Positions 49,348-61,438 of a stretch of 64,000 nucleotides of DNA are shown in pieces (the first letter of the stretch is position 1; each line of letters starts with the position of its first letter). The notes beneath the pieces are model-generated. The model worked only from the letters and a program-made list of their open reading frames with translations. It was not told the DNA's origin and searched no databases. The DNA lies in NCBI GenBank assembly GCA_914767715.1, contig OU612067.1, forward strand, positions 10,416,001 through 10,480,000. The letters run 5' to 3'. This DNA comes from Membranipora membranacea. Lineage: Eukaryota; Bryozoa; Gymnolaemata; Cheilostomatida; Membraniporidae. The position numbers and the translations under genes are program-made.

Positions 49348-50529
49348 CTTTCAATGAGTATGAGATATGGTTACCAATTAGACTACCATTGGTATCCTTG
49401 ATTTGGACAATCAAATACAAATGATCACTGCGTCAGGGTAGCGAAGAGTATATCATGACCCATCATGAATCATAATAATGTAACTATTTGACACTCAGAC
49501 ACTCACTCCGTACATCAAGATTTCTCAGGACAGAATTCAAACCACCAAAGGTTCTGATGCGTAACTCTGCCATTATCATGCCATACTGAATCAGTCTTTC
49601 TCCTGTATTCTCTGCAACAAATATTTAGTTGATGATGTGATAAAGTATGAATATAATACATTCCAATGTCCTAAGTACATTATTTGCATTCAAATTATTT
49701 GCAGTCTTATAACAAGGCTTTGCTGCTACAAGGTTCATCCCTGGACCCTTCAATTTTCTCTGCATTGACAGCCTGATTCTAGCATGTTGCCAAATAACAA
49801 ATAACACAACACTTAAAGACCTGGTTAAATCTACAATCCCTATGATGGAAACAGATTTGCCAGCCGTTGGTGAAGAAGTTTTATATCTGGTGTCTTGGAA
49901 TGGAAACACTCGATCTACAGGTTTGATCAGCACATAACGCCAGCAAATTTGTAACTAAAATGATCATTCAAGATAATGAGCTGTGGCAAGGAGGGTGGAA
50001 TATAGGGAAGAGGTGACTTGATGTTGCGAGATGGAATGAGTTGTTCCCTCCATGAAAAAAAGAGCACAACTCCGATAGTCACTGAACTCCTAATTACACT
50101 AACTGGCCGGTTTCAATGAAAAATTTTTGCTGAGGCCTGCCAGTGTTCAAGCAGTTTTACCAAATTTATGCCATGATACTTCAACGATTACACCGACGCA
50201 ATTATCATCAGTTAGCCTACACATATCACCTGACATTTATATCATTATATTACTAACGATGCTCGATGCAAGTGTAACAGTGGAGATATCGATGCTTATA
50301 ACCCCAGCCATCTCAAGCCTTTCTGGGTCAGTTCCCTGCTGCAACTTAATCAAATTTTACAACCGAAATTGAAAATTTGATTCTCTGCTTACCTGTTTGA
50401 ATTGAGTAAGCTGAACGACTATTGATACTACGAGTTGTATCACATCTGCTATAAACCACCCAAACACTCTCTTCTTCATTGTACTGTTCTCAGTACTATT
50501 CTGCGGTCTGTGTTGCTTTACAATGTAGA

Positions 50530-52429
50530 CTAAAATACAAAAAAATCTGCAATCAAAAGGAGTCATTTCTTGTATCTAGGCCTATCTACTTTTTTCCCAA
50601 ATTAACAAGACGAATAATGAAACCAGCGTTATACTCTAGAGAGCTAGTACCTCTACAACACTTGAATACACCATTCTATTGATGAAGATTTACATTTGGG
50701 AAACTTTTGCAATTGTGTGCAAGCTGGCAATGGTCTAGTTTCTCTCAGTATCCAATTTCTCTACTCCCCAACTACAGACCACTATAACCAATGGTTGTCC
50801 GTGGTTGACCCTGAATTAAGGCGAAGTACATGCTTGCAACTCAAAGAGCCCACACATGTAATATTATATGCAATCCGCCCTTCTCCCCGATCACTGCTTA
50901 TTATAATGAAATGACCACTGTGACGCAGTTGAGACTCTGTACAGCCAACAAATTATTTGAATTCAATACCATTGGCAAAAGGCAAGGTCTGCACTGGTTT
51001 CCTTCCTCTGGTGATCGGGGTTGGTATATTCTTTATTACATTATAGACCAGGGAATATTTCAATTAGCATGAGCTGTGCTTTGTAAACCAAAAGATCATT
51101 ACAACTTAAATGCTCAATATCCTCGCTCCTTAGATAAATTTGTTCGCAAATAGTTCACACAAGAGTGAGCATAGTTCAATTGATAAGCGGCCAATTCTCG
51201 AACGAAGCTAAAAGCAGGTCTCGCCTACTAAGCTAGATGATGATGTACCACTCGGTCTTATATGCGCATGCTTGATCAGTAAATAAAGTGTATACTTATA
51301 TGTATATAGTTTTGCTGTTTGTATTTAAGGGTGACCCCACCAGTCTCAGACAGTTGGGAATGGTTGACATAAAGCAATAATGATCCGTCAGTTGCGCCGA
51401 GGCAAAGCCTATGCACACACTTTATACAAATACAAGACCCAGCCTACATAGGCTGTAGTTGTAGTAAAGAGAGGGGGCATTTCCTTACAATGTAAAGTAT
51501 GTAGGCCTACATGTAGCCATAGTTAGTAGATTAGCAATAACAGTTCTAGACAATTAGTTGCACGAGAGTTGCCCACCTAAACATGCCACCACCAACAAAC
51601 AACAAAGCGAGGAGTAAGGAGTTAACTCCTTGGACTTGTATGAGCCTTCCCCCCCCCCCTCTTACAACTCTTATAAGTCTTATGAGTCCTTCTCCTTGCT
51701 TGATATTACACTGCACTGTACATTGGACTGGTACCATTGGCAAACTACAGAAAGCTACTAGTAGTGATAGTAACTAACAGTTACTAGCTAGACTTCTTAG
51801 TCTACTCATTTTTCACTCACAACTGAGTAGTAGAATAGTTATAGTAGTGTACCAAATAAATACTAAATAACATTTATTTACCTGAGAGCTACACAACAAA
51901 TTGATTCAATCAAGTCCATTCACAGCTGTTCTAATTTCATTCTTCTTCTTCTTGTGAAGCTGAGTTGGCTCATCATCTCTTCATCGTGGTCTTATGTGTC
52001 TGTGAAGTAACTGATTGGTGCCACTGAGTCTGACTGCTGTTCAGAAAGTTGACTACTAGCAATATCGATAACTAACAGAGTGTTCCCCAACACAGATATT
52101 GTAATCAGTATGAAGTTATTGAACAGGCCAATAAGAAAAAAGTAAGATGTAATGGGCCAATCGTATCAAAGCCTGTGAAAATTCGAAGAGAGAGGGCAAC
52201 TCTTCATTTTTGAAGGTTTTAACGTGAGAGGGCAATTCCGAACCAATTACCTTATTACCCTGGAGAGTTCAACAACTTCTATGATACACCATTTCCTCCG
52301 TGGCGAATCATTGGCATCAATGCTATCACTCAGTATAGATTGGTAAGGCTGAAAGCTGCTTATCAATTTATTTAGTGGTCACATAAGAAACATCGTTACT
52401 TTACTTGAGGTGATGTATTGTCAAACATT
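50530..52429. other. Gene-poor stretch upstream of R7
   Basis: No confident gene. Contains the dispersed palindrome relative (51739-51836), a tRNA-like patch near 51175-51240, and a possible minus-strand donor at about 51881 (CTCTCAG then GTAAAT) that could belong to the first exon of the putative minus-strand gene. Confidence 0.35.
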
Positions 52430-52797
52430 ACAGTTATCTGCAGCTGGTTCTGTTCTTTTGACGTTATATTCACTTGACCTGATTTGTTATCTTCATCTAG
52501 GAGGAAGTACCGCAAGCAAATACATGATGGTGATAACACTTAGTTAGTGTTCTTAGCTTTCTACCATAGTTAAAATATGTATAACAATTCATCTCTTATC
52601 ACTTACTGATATCACTTGCCTAGCCGTCGACTTCTATGGTCAGAGTTTACAGTAGGGTCTACATTGTAGCTCTGATAAAGTTTACTTTGCTTTGCTCTTG
52701 TGTTTTTTTGTGGTTTATATGAGTGGGATCGAGTTCTCCAGCGCCAAACAAGCTTAAGTTAAGAATTTAAGTTTAAGTTTAATGCGAGTTCCCCACT
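52430..52797 (+). promoter_or_regulatory. Type B promoter and 5' UTR of R7
   Basis: ETS-like TAGGAGGAAGTAC at 52498, 300 bases before the ATG, with CAGCTGG near 52441. Homologous to the R1 and R4 flanks. Confidence 0.45.
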
Positions 52798-55700
52798 ATG
52801 GCAGTACAGACGAAGAATGTCATAGCACTCCTGGTGGGACTGTCAAGTTACTGTATGCTGGTCACAGGTGAGTCATTATGTGGGATGGCGTGATCTTTAA
52901 AATATCATGTTTATCTTTTACAAACTCCTCTTACAAAATCTGGTGAGCTTCAGTCAATTTTCCCCTCCTCGTAGTAGCCATTAGAATCTTCACTTGATGA
53001 CAAACATATTGTCATAGGTCTGTGAGAAAATAAAAATTGAACTTGGAATCAGATATGACTTACAAAAACTTTCTATTTGACCATATAATGCAAATGACTT
53101 TGGATTCTGGTTTTGAATTTGAGCATTTCCCATAAACTTGTCGGATCGTATCAGAGTTTATCGCCGGCTAAGGTGAATGTAACAGGTACCGCCACCAACC
53201 ATTTCTCCACATAGCCATTAGGAGCCCTTTTCCAACATTTTTACAGTAATGTTCATCAAATGATTTTGTCAGGTAAAACTTCTGGAGGAACATCTAGAGG
53301 AGCTCCTTGTGTGCTCCCGTTCAGATACAAAAACAATTGGCGTTATACCTGCATCGATGATTCAAACCTTAGTGGTTTCTGGTGCTCAACAACAAAAACA
53401 TTCGAAAACAAATGGAGATGATGCTCAGGTGAGTATTGACTCTTAGGTAGAGTCCTAATTGGCAGTCGATTCAACAGTGAGAAACAAAAATTGTCTTCTA
53501 CTTTTTCGTTGTCTGTTAGCTATTCATAATCTTAATAATGTAGGGTATAATTTACAGATAGTGTTTACTGCTATTGAGTCTATCAAAATGTTTTCATTGT
53601 CAGATACATTCTCAACACACTAGGAAATTTATGTTTTTGCTAAGCAGTTTGTCAAAACAATTCCAGGATAGAAAACAAAGTACTCACATTCTTAATTACA
53701 GCTGGTCCATCAAATCTCACCCAAACAAAACCAAAATATGCAGAGTATACAATAATCAGAGTACTCAGACAAGGATCCCAGTGTTTGACAAAAATATCTA
53801 ACCAGGCCTCCTATTGTTCATCGATATCTTACTTGGGAATGATAGCCATGTATGTAACGCATCTAGCAGGCCGGTAGTTCGAGAGGAGGCAGGGAGTCGC
53901 TCCCTCACTTCCTCTAGAATGCTAATACATTGACTAAAGAACTCAATAACTGAATAATCTGAATGAGGATCAGCTCATTTGGAGCTTCTGTTTCCTATTT
54001 ATAAACCTAAAAAAAACACTTTGAAGGCTGAGGTTAGTTCAAGGAGAAGCTAAAAGCGACCCAACTGGTGTTTCTTTAGGCCACCTTGCCTCTCCTCCTC
54101 AACCATTTTCTAGACTAGGACCTTGTCTAGTAGTTGCTCTAGTGGTTGCTGCCACCAAATGATATCATAAGCTAATATGGTCATTGGATAATTTATCAAT
54201 ATTTCTTCTATTGATTTAAGACACATCAGAGGCAGAGAGTGGTGTATATGTGATGTTAGATGGTAAAAACCAGCAGATCACGGGTCAGAAAGGAACTATA
54301 ATCAGTCACAGAGGGTATCCATAGAAGAATTATCCCGACAATGTGGACAGTACACTAAAGATACAGGTTGATGGAATTTTATCGATTACATTGGCAGTCT
54401 TGGATTTTGAGCTTGATGACCATCAGAAGTCAAACGGAGACTACTATGACTTCATACAAGTCAATGATGATGTCACGTACTGTGGGAAAGAACTGAACCA
54501 AGGGGAGAATAAAACTTATATCAGTGCAGACGGAGGATTCAGTCTCAAGTTCCATACAAGCAGATTGAATGTGGAAAAAGGATTCAGATTGCACTATAGT
54601 TATAAAAGTAAGTAGGCGGACAGCAACAAAACTGATACGGGGTTGATAATATCTGCCCGAAGCAGTAAGGGCAGGCAGCAGCAAAACTGATAAATGTTTT
54701 TTGCAGAGAAATGTAAGAATAATTAAGAAAAAAAATCAGGGGCATTGTCAACTGCCAAGTCATTGGCATTTATCTCTTGTCTGAAACGCAGCTATTCTAA
54801 TATAATTATCATGTCATTGTTTTTGAGATTTACAGAGAGTCAAGTGTGACACAAGCAGAATTCATCGAGCTTATAAATCCATCCAGCTAGCTTCTAAGCT
54901 CAATGGCAATACCTACGCTTTGTCAGCAGAGTGTAGACTGAAATCCTCCTCAGTCAATGACACTATCTACTGTGATACCAAGAGCAAAACATGGCGTACA
55001 TTAAATATTGGTAGCGGTACCTCTGCATGTTTCAACATTCTTGGTATGATGGTTAAATAGTTATTCTAATGCGAGTGTGAAATAAATGGTCACAAACATT
55101 ACTTTTTTGTTTATAGTTAGCTAAGTTAAAAGCAATACACAGCATACTGGCTGTACTGGTGATTGTACAGACATCAAATATAATCTGACACAACCTAGGG
55201 GCACTGACAATAAATCAACCATAGAATTTTATTACAACTACACTGCGCATTCTGATATAATGATAAATGTTGATGTTCAAGGGTCTGAGCAACATACCAA
55301 TCTCCTTGACACAGATATTTTGAGATTGCAAAATTACATAAAATTTGACATCCAAGATACAACATATTTGTATATCAGTAAATGAGGCTTCCAATTTCAT
55401 GGTAACACCATAATTGTTAACTCTGTCTAATAGTTTTAGAGCCTGTGGTAACAAATAACCTCAGCATCTCATCTACTACTCCTATCAATACAAATTCCGG
55501 AATGACTGTGACATCCTCAACATCTATAATCAGTTGGGTGTCATCTGTGACTACTGACAGTGCGGCTGGTGCAAAGTCTACAATGTCAGCACAAACAACT
55601 AACACTGATAGATCAGCCAGTAAAGAGTTGGCTACTCAGTCAAATATTACCGGTCAGTGGAGAAATAGTGAATGCTAGAAATAGATACCAATTCAAATAG

Positions 55701-58155
55701 AAAGCATAACTCGTCATTTTAGAATCTTATATTTCTTTTTTATGGTGCAATAATCATTTTAATTTTCTCCTCGCTCTTTTCTAGCTTGTGAACATAATCT
55801 ATGTCAACACTAAGAACTTGACTTAAAATTTGTGCTATGACTGGTGTTGTATTGGGCCAGCAAAAATGAAAATGAGCCGAGCCACTGAAATTTCCCTAAA
55901 TTTGGGTACGAGTCGAGTCGAAAAGAGCGCGCGAAATGGATTTACATTACGACTTCATAAGTCGATGTCCTACTCCTACACTGTCTTCAGATATCACAAT
56001 TTAAAAGAATGATGGATATTCATCCCCTAATCACAAACGCAATTAACTAGTAGTACATGTTAAGTTTGATTCAGTTGGTAATATATCATCTAGACATAAT
56101 GAACTATGTTGAGAACAAGTTTCATCAAATTCTATCAAGTATTTATCGAATTATAGATGTCTGAAGAAAGCTTTATGTAGTGTTGTGAGCCATTCATAAT
56201 AATCAGAGCAAAAGCATGACTAATAGCTATATGTTTTATCATCATAATATAGTCTCTATTTCCGATAACATCACCCAAAATCCATAGTATAGTGGATAAG
56301 ATTGTGGACTGTAGTGCACTTGGTCTCAGGTTCGAGTCCAGGTGCATGCAGTATTTTGACCATCACTCGAGTAGTTGAGACCCGTAAGGATGTAGACCTC
56401 TAACCCGACTTGACCCTAACATGATCCGACCACAGAAACCCGTTGACTCAACCCGGAATACAACACAAGCTATGACCTTTACTGATTGGTCAACATTTGG
56501 TGTTTATTGTCCAGGCATTGATGGCCAGGTAAAGAGTGAAGATAACACTGTAGCTTTGGCTGCAGGTATCGGAGCCTCAGTTGCAGGTATTATCATAGCT
56601 GCAGTGATCATAGCAGTGTTGATACGGCTCAAGCGTCTTCAAAGCAAAGCAAAGTAAGCTTCTCTATAGGCCCTGTTTTTTCGGTCACAGGTGATATTGG
56701 CTGACACCGTATTTCAATTTGTTTTGAATGAGAACTACTGCATCCTGCATTGTCGTAATCCATAACATCTGAATACAAGTTTTCAAACACGAGTGTGAGC
56801 ATTATCATATCATGTAGCATGAGCTTTCAGTTTTAATTTCATTTAAAATCATGTCTCATGACTGCGTTGAGCTAAATTACTGGATGACCTGATACTTTCT
56901 AGATGTTTTTGTATTTTTAAAGGTTTATTCTGATATTGTATTGGCTTTTACTCCCCAGAGAAAGACTCTTAACTTTCATTCTGTGATAGTAATTGTTACA
57001 GATGTCACATAAATTGCAGCTTAGCGTCCATACGTCTGATCATAGTAACTGGAGCCAGTTAGTGTAATTTAACTTTTAGTGATTCAGTCACATTGCCGTA
57101 ACATTCAAGAGTGATTTGCTTTTATCTATAGACCAAAGGCAGAGCCAGAGAATGAATACACAACAGCTAATACAGTATCTGCTCATCCTCATATCTATAT
57201 GTCTGCTCTCCATCCTGATGCAGGTAACCTCCATCTATTGATGTCATTGACTTTCTCACCATATACATCATCAACGTAAATCGGTCTGTATCAATACTGC
57301 TTTGCAGACAAAATACAACAAACTTTCTTATCATCAATATAATTTGTGTACCAATTAGTTTATCCAACCCAATTCATAAATACAGAGTAGCTCAGAAAAA
57401 GTTTATGTATTTGACAGGGATGTACAACTCCACTTTCACCAGCCACTATGATGACATTGAGACATCTGTAGACTATGTAAATGATAAAGCGGAGTACAAG
57501 CAGATTCAGAACGCTGCCAGTGACAACTATGAGAACACACAGCGCATACAAAGGTAAAAATGAGTCAAGGGCCAGAAGAGGATAGAATACAGGTTTGGAA
57601 AATCCATACATCCTCCCCAACCTGTTTAACAGGATGTGGAAGATATTTTTTTCCGCAAACCCACTAATCATGGATCAGTGGAAGCAAAATCATAAAAATG
57701 TGCCAATCCCTGTTTCAACTGTTGCGTTTATATGGCTATTTCAGGGGTTTAAATTTTGTATTAACAATATTCTGTGGTAGCAATATCTGAAAACATAATA
57801 ATCCAAATCATGTACCTGATTATGAAATAAATATTGCGGAAAAATTGTGATGCAGTCTCTAAGATGTAATACTTACTACCCAATACTCAGCCTCTTGAAA
57901 TGACATATAATCTAAATGAGAGAACTAAGTAACTTTGTGGAACCAATACAAAATTATTGTTGTAAAAATGTATAAGAAAACAGCTGAGAAAATGTTCAAC
58001 TAACAAACCCAGTACTTACTATTTATGTATTACTCCCATGATTTTCTTACAGAATCCGTCTGTATGATGAGTCTGAGTACACTTCCGCAACAGCTTTAGC
58101 TACCTCTGATGTCCATATTTATACATCAGCAGCTCCTGGTTTTGACGAGATTTAA
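52798..58155 (+). pseudogene. R7: receptor copy with stops in FN2 and CUB1; sushi-stalk-TM-class I tail still open
   Basis: Exons: 52798-52867 (signal peptide MAVQTKNVIALLVG), 53273-53428 (FN2; TGA at 53419-53421 next to the last Cys), 54221-54607 (CUB1; TAG at 54322-54324 in RGYP*KNYP), 54840-55043 (sushi-like, open), 55440-55652 (stalk, 71 codons), 56515-56653 (TM), 57132-57223, 57418-57553 and 58053-58155 (tail, stop TAA). No CUB2 was found. All exons are in consistent phase and the stops lie only in two skippable phase 1-1 exons. If both were skipped, a 318-aa protein with signal peptide, sushi domain, stalk, TM and tail would remain. The tail keeps EYTTAN, HIYMSA, SHYDDI, DYVND and EYTSAT, though it is the most diverged class I tail. 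Either a pseudogene or a reduced receptor. Confidence 0.65.
56283..56350 (+). repeat. tRNA-like sequence in R7 intron
   Basis: A box-like TAGTATAGTGGATAAG and B box GGTTCGAGTCC are present, but the T stem and acceptor stem pair imperfectly. Probably a SINE head or tRNA pseudogene. Confidence 0.4.
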
Positions 58156-59938
58156 ATCTGAGAATAAGAGTGATACAGGTATTTAAGGTTTTGTAGTAAA
58201 TTTTCAGGTGCTGGGCAGTTGCCACTATATTATCACATTTATCTTAAAATCATACTTCCTCATTGCAATAATATTTTATGATAACCTTTCAATATTTTAT
58301 ATTGCTATTTAATATGATTTTTTTATATTTTTATCTCATGTTCAAGCTTAGAAACCATTATTTCTAAATAATTTTATTAAGCATTGTATAATTAAACTTT
58401 ATTATAATCATTCTACTTAACGATGATAAAAAGCTATTCACAAAGCATTGACAAAGTTACAAAAGCGAGTTATGATAAACTTTCAATATTTAATATGTAA
58501 TATGATTTTAATATTTTATCTCATGTACAACGCTAAGAAATCATTGTTCCTAATCAATTTTATTAAGCGTTTTTATAAATGAATTATTATTATCATATTT
58601 AACAATGACAAAAAAACGTTCACATGACAATTACATAGTCATAAAAAAAATTTAATCTGTCTGTGACAATGTTGTTAGCGGTTTGCTAGCAGGTGATAGT
58701 ATCGATTAGAGAGATAATTGTACTGGCTTCAAGTTTTTTCTACAATATAATAATTGCTATGAGAGGTTACAGAAAAGTAATAATCATAGAATTGCTAGGC
58801 AACAGAATAAGGATAGGCTAAAAGTATACCAATGAACCCACTGAGACTTTTTATTCTGTTATCATCCATTAAACAAGGAAGTAAATGATGAAATAATGGT
58901 TGTCACTAATAAATAAATTTGAAAAAATCTTAGCGCCAAATATCTCTCATTGGCTCTAGAGTTGCAGCTCCACCATCTCAATTCTTATCAAGGAAATGAA
59001 GTTTTAATTTCCAGTCCCAAGAACCAGCCAATCAAAGTATCACTTACCCCAAGTAGAGACAGGGTGCATCACCCTTCTAATAACAACTCCTGTTTTGATC
59101 GTTCATTCCATAATACAAGCATTCACCAGTGACTAATTATCAGTTTACTGTTCGCTGTAATGCTGCACAATAAGGCATATTAGATGCCATTTTCTTATTT
59201 TTAAACAACTGTGCCATAACATGATTAAAATCAGATGTCGTATCACTCGCCCATCCTGAGGCATGGACAGCGAAATATTTGTGCCTTATTGGAGAGGCCG
59301 TAATATCTGCGCCAATTTGCTCTCTGTTTGCAGGCAGGTCGCATTGAAGTCTGGCGCTCTAACCAGCTGAGCCATCTCCTACTCCTAACATGTAAACAAT
59401 CAAACATAAGTAGTCGATGGAGTCACGCTCACATGATTACAGGATAGATAACTCCTTACAATGGAAACATATTACAAGCAGCTGCATTCGTTTGTGCCAT
59501 TATCTTCATAGTTTCTATTCAGACCATGTTAATAATGGTATTGTCTGCTGAAAAATAGCTCGGCAAAAATGTCAACAATACCATCAATATAATACCACAC
59601 CTACAGTGTGATCAATCTAAAAGCCTCAACTTCCTCTTTGCCATGATTGAGTTATATGAAAGATTGATTTGTACGATTGATATAACTTTGTTTAGTTAAT
59701 GAAAATTGCAATTGTCTTTGGGTGATCACATGTCATAATACCATGTTAATTATGTCAAAAATTTGCTGATTTTGATCATTTCAAGTCATATCATTTTTAA
59801 GCTATCATCTAGAAGGAAGCACCATGTTAAAAATCAGGACCAGTTATCGCTCTTAGAACTCACAGCGGAACACATGTTAATACTACATCTTTTCAAAACT
59901 CCTTGTGCGTTATCACTTGCATAGCAGTAAAGCTTCAA
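58156..59938. other. Intergenic region between R7 and R8, including a type A upstream block
   Basis: A diverged copy of the R2-R3 intergenic block. A tRNA-like stretch on the minus strand (A box TGGCTCAGCTGG, about 59300-59390) is inserted near its middle. The type A promoter part (59750-59938) has a deletion that changes GGAAGT to GGAAGC and breaks off at about 59938, before the expected TATA and signal-peptide exon. Confidence 0.5.
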
Positions 59939-60865
59939 CCAAGGAGTTTGAAAAAGGATTGGAAACGGCCTCTCATTTCAAATTGTTGTTTGTCTCCACT
60001 GGTAATTGTCCTCTCTTTATCAGCGAAGGTTTTTCATGACCACAGCCAATCAGAGCAGAGACTGCAGAGAGTGACTTCCTGCCAAAAAGAAGTACAACTT
60101 GAGTTGCTGTAATAATTTTGATGAACTGTCCAATCAGCAAGAGCATAGTTGTGAAATCCCATTTATCAAGATGGGTTATACCACAAATTTCCTAAAGTGT
60201 TTGAACCTCTTGAAAGAAACTAAACTAAGTAGCAGAGAGTTATAGATAGCACTCAGGTATAGTCCATGTTTCAAACTATAGTCTAGTTTTACCTGGGACT
60301 CCAAAGCCCTCTGCTACTCATATGAGAAGGGAAAGTTTCACTGCAGACATGGCCATAAATTTGCCTCATAATTTGGTAATCAATGGCGGTTTTCATCAGT
60401 CAAACGTGGTATGTTATGCCTCCCATTGTCACTTAGCTGTTAGAAAGGGCTTATTTAAGTACTTTCACTACTTTTATCTGGTCTAAGTTCCTCACATGGT
60501 TTTTAAATGGTGAATGAATGATTTATTTTCAGTCTCTCTATCCCCCATCAAACATTTGCATTGGAATTATAATTCAATACCCTGCAAAAGTGGTTACTAT
60601 ATTACTAGCTATGTCTCATCTACAGTTGTGGTGATTTACATCATGATATATTGTCTCTGGGTGTCTGAATATAACATTGAGTAAACATGTCAAATATTTT
60701 AATAATTTTCATCTGGAGACAGACATATAAAAAGACTGAGGACTTAAATGAATTTTAATGGAGGGACCATATTATTACAACCCTTGGAAACAGCCTTGTT
60801 AAGTCACAGGCTACATTTCGTTTCAACTCCCTCTCTGTAACTCCCTGCTTCAACAAATCACAGTA
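59939..60865. other. Unrecognised insertion replacing the R8 first exon
   Basis: About 930 bases with no match to the paralogous promoters and no domain-bearing ORF. Homology to array introns resumes after the SINE relic, near 60975. Confidence 0.45.
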
Positions 60866-60870
60866 ATTTT

Positions 60871-60980
60871 CAGCTTCTCAATCTGAGAGTTGCAAGTCAC
60901 TCCCATGAAGGTGAGCGGATCATACATAACCCTAGCTTTCCCATCCTTACCTTGCAAATACAGATGGTATTAATATTATC
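60871..60980 (+). mobile_element. Relic of the tRNA-derived SINE family in R8
   Basis: CTTCTCAATCTGAGAGTTGCAAG and CATAACCCTAGCTTTCCCATCC align with the R5 and R6 SINEs. It lies at the same intron position as the R6 copy. Confidence 0.5.
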
Positions 60981-61438
60981 GAGAACTCAATTCAAGTGGA
61001 GGTAATGCTCATCAATAAAATTACAACATTGACTATGGTTTATGGTGTAACAATTAACTTGTTCAACTATAAGGTCTACTTTACACAGTAGACAATCGTC
61101 AGTCTAAGATCTTATGGTTTAAATGCCCAAGGTCCAAGATATTATGTTGTTTTTGGGGTCTTAGTTTATCAATCTAAGGTTTTCTATTCATCTTAGCGTA
61201 CTCTTCCCATATAAAACAAACTTCAAAAAGAGATACTTGGAAGTATGTTTGACCCCCCAAGACATATTAACAAAATTTCCCTCTGCCTCTTCAAAATAAA
61301 AAGAAGCCTGCTTTTGGATGGACAGGAGAAACTTTACCCACTATCGATGCCAAAACCTGGCCTGTAGATTGAAAACGATACACTACTGAATGCTTTGAGA
61401 CAAATTTGGTTTTGCATTTTATTATCAGGCTCAACCTT

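Larger units (their letters stand above)
45596..50529 (-). other. Possible unidentified spliced gene on the minus strand
   Basis: Several stretches look like coding exons with splice sites when read on the minus strand. The best is 49611-49507 (105 bases, phase 1-1, after TTGTTGCAG and before GTGAGT), reading NTGERLIQYGMIMAELRIR. Others are 50529-50393 (MKKRVFGWFIADVIQL, donor GTAAGC), about 46177-46045 (SADALFVTLGTEVVETPG, then a proline run) and 45752-45596 (TTIETHGGIERTP to a stop). I cannot join them into one frame, partly because of long C runs, and recognise no family. It may be a real gene, a decayed one, or chance. Confidence 0.3.

Noticed and set aside
56283-56350. Functional tRNA gene
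   Set aside because: A and B boxes are recognisable, but T and acceptor stems pair poorly.
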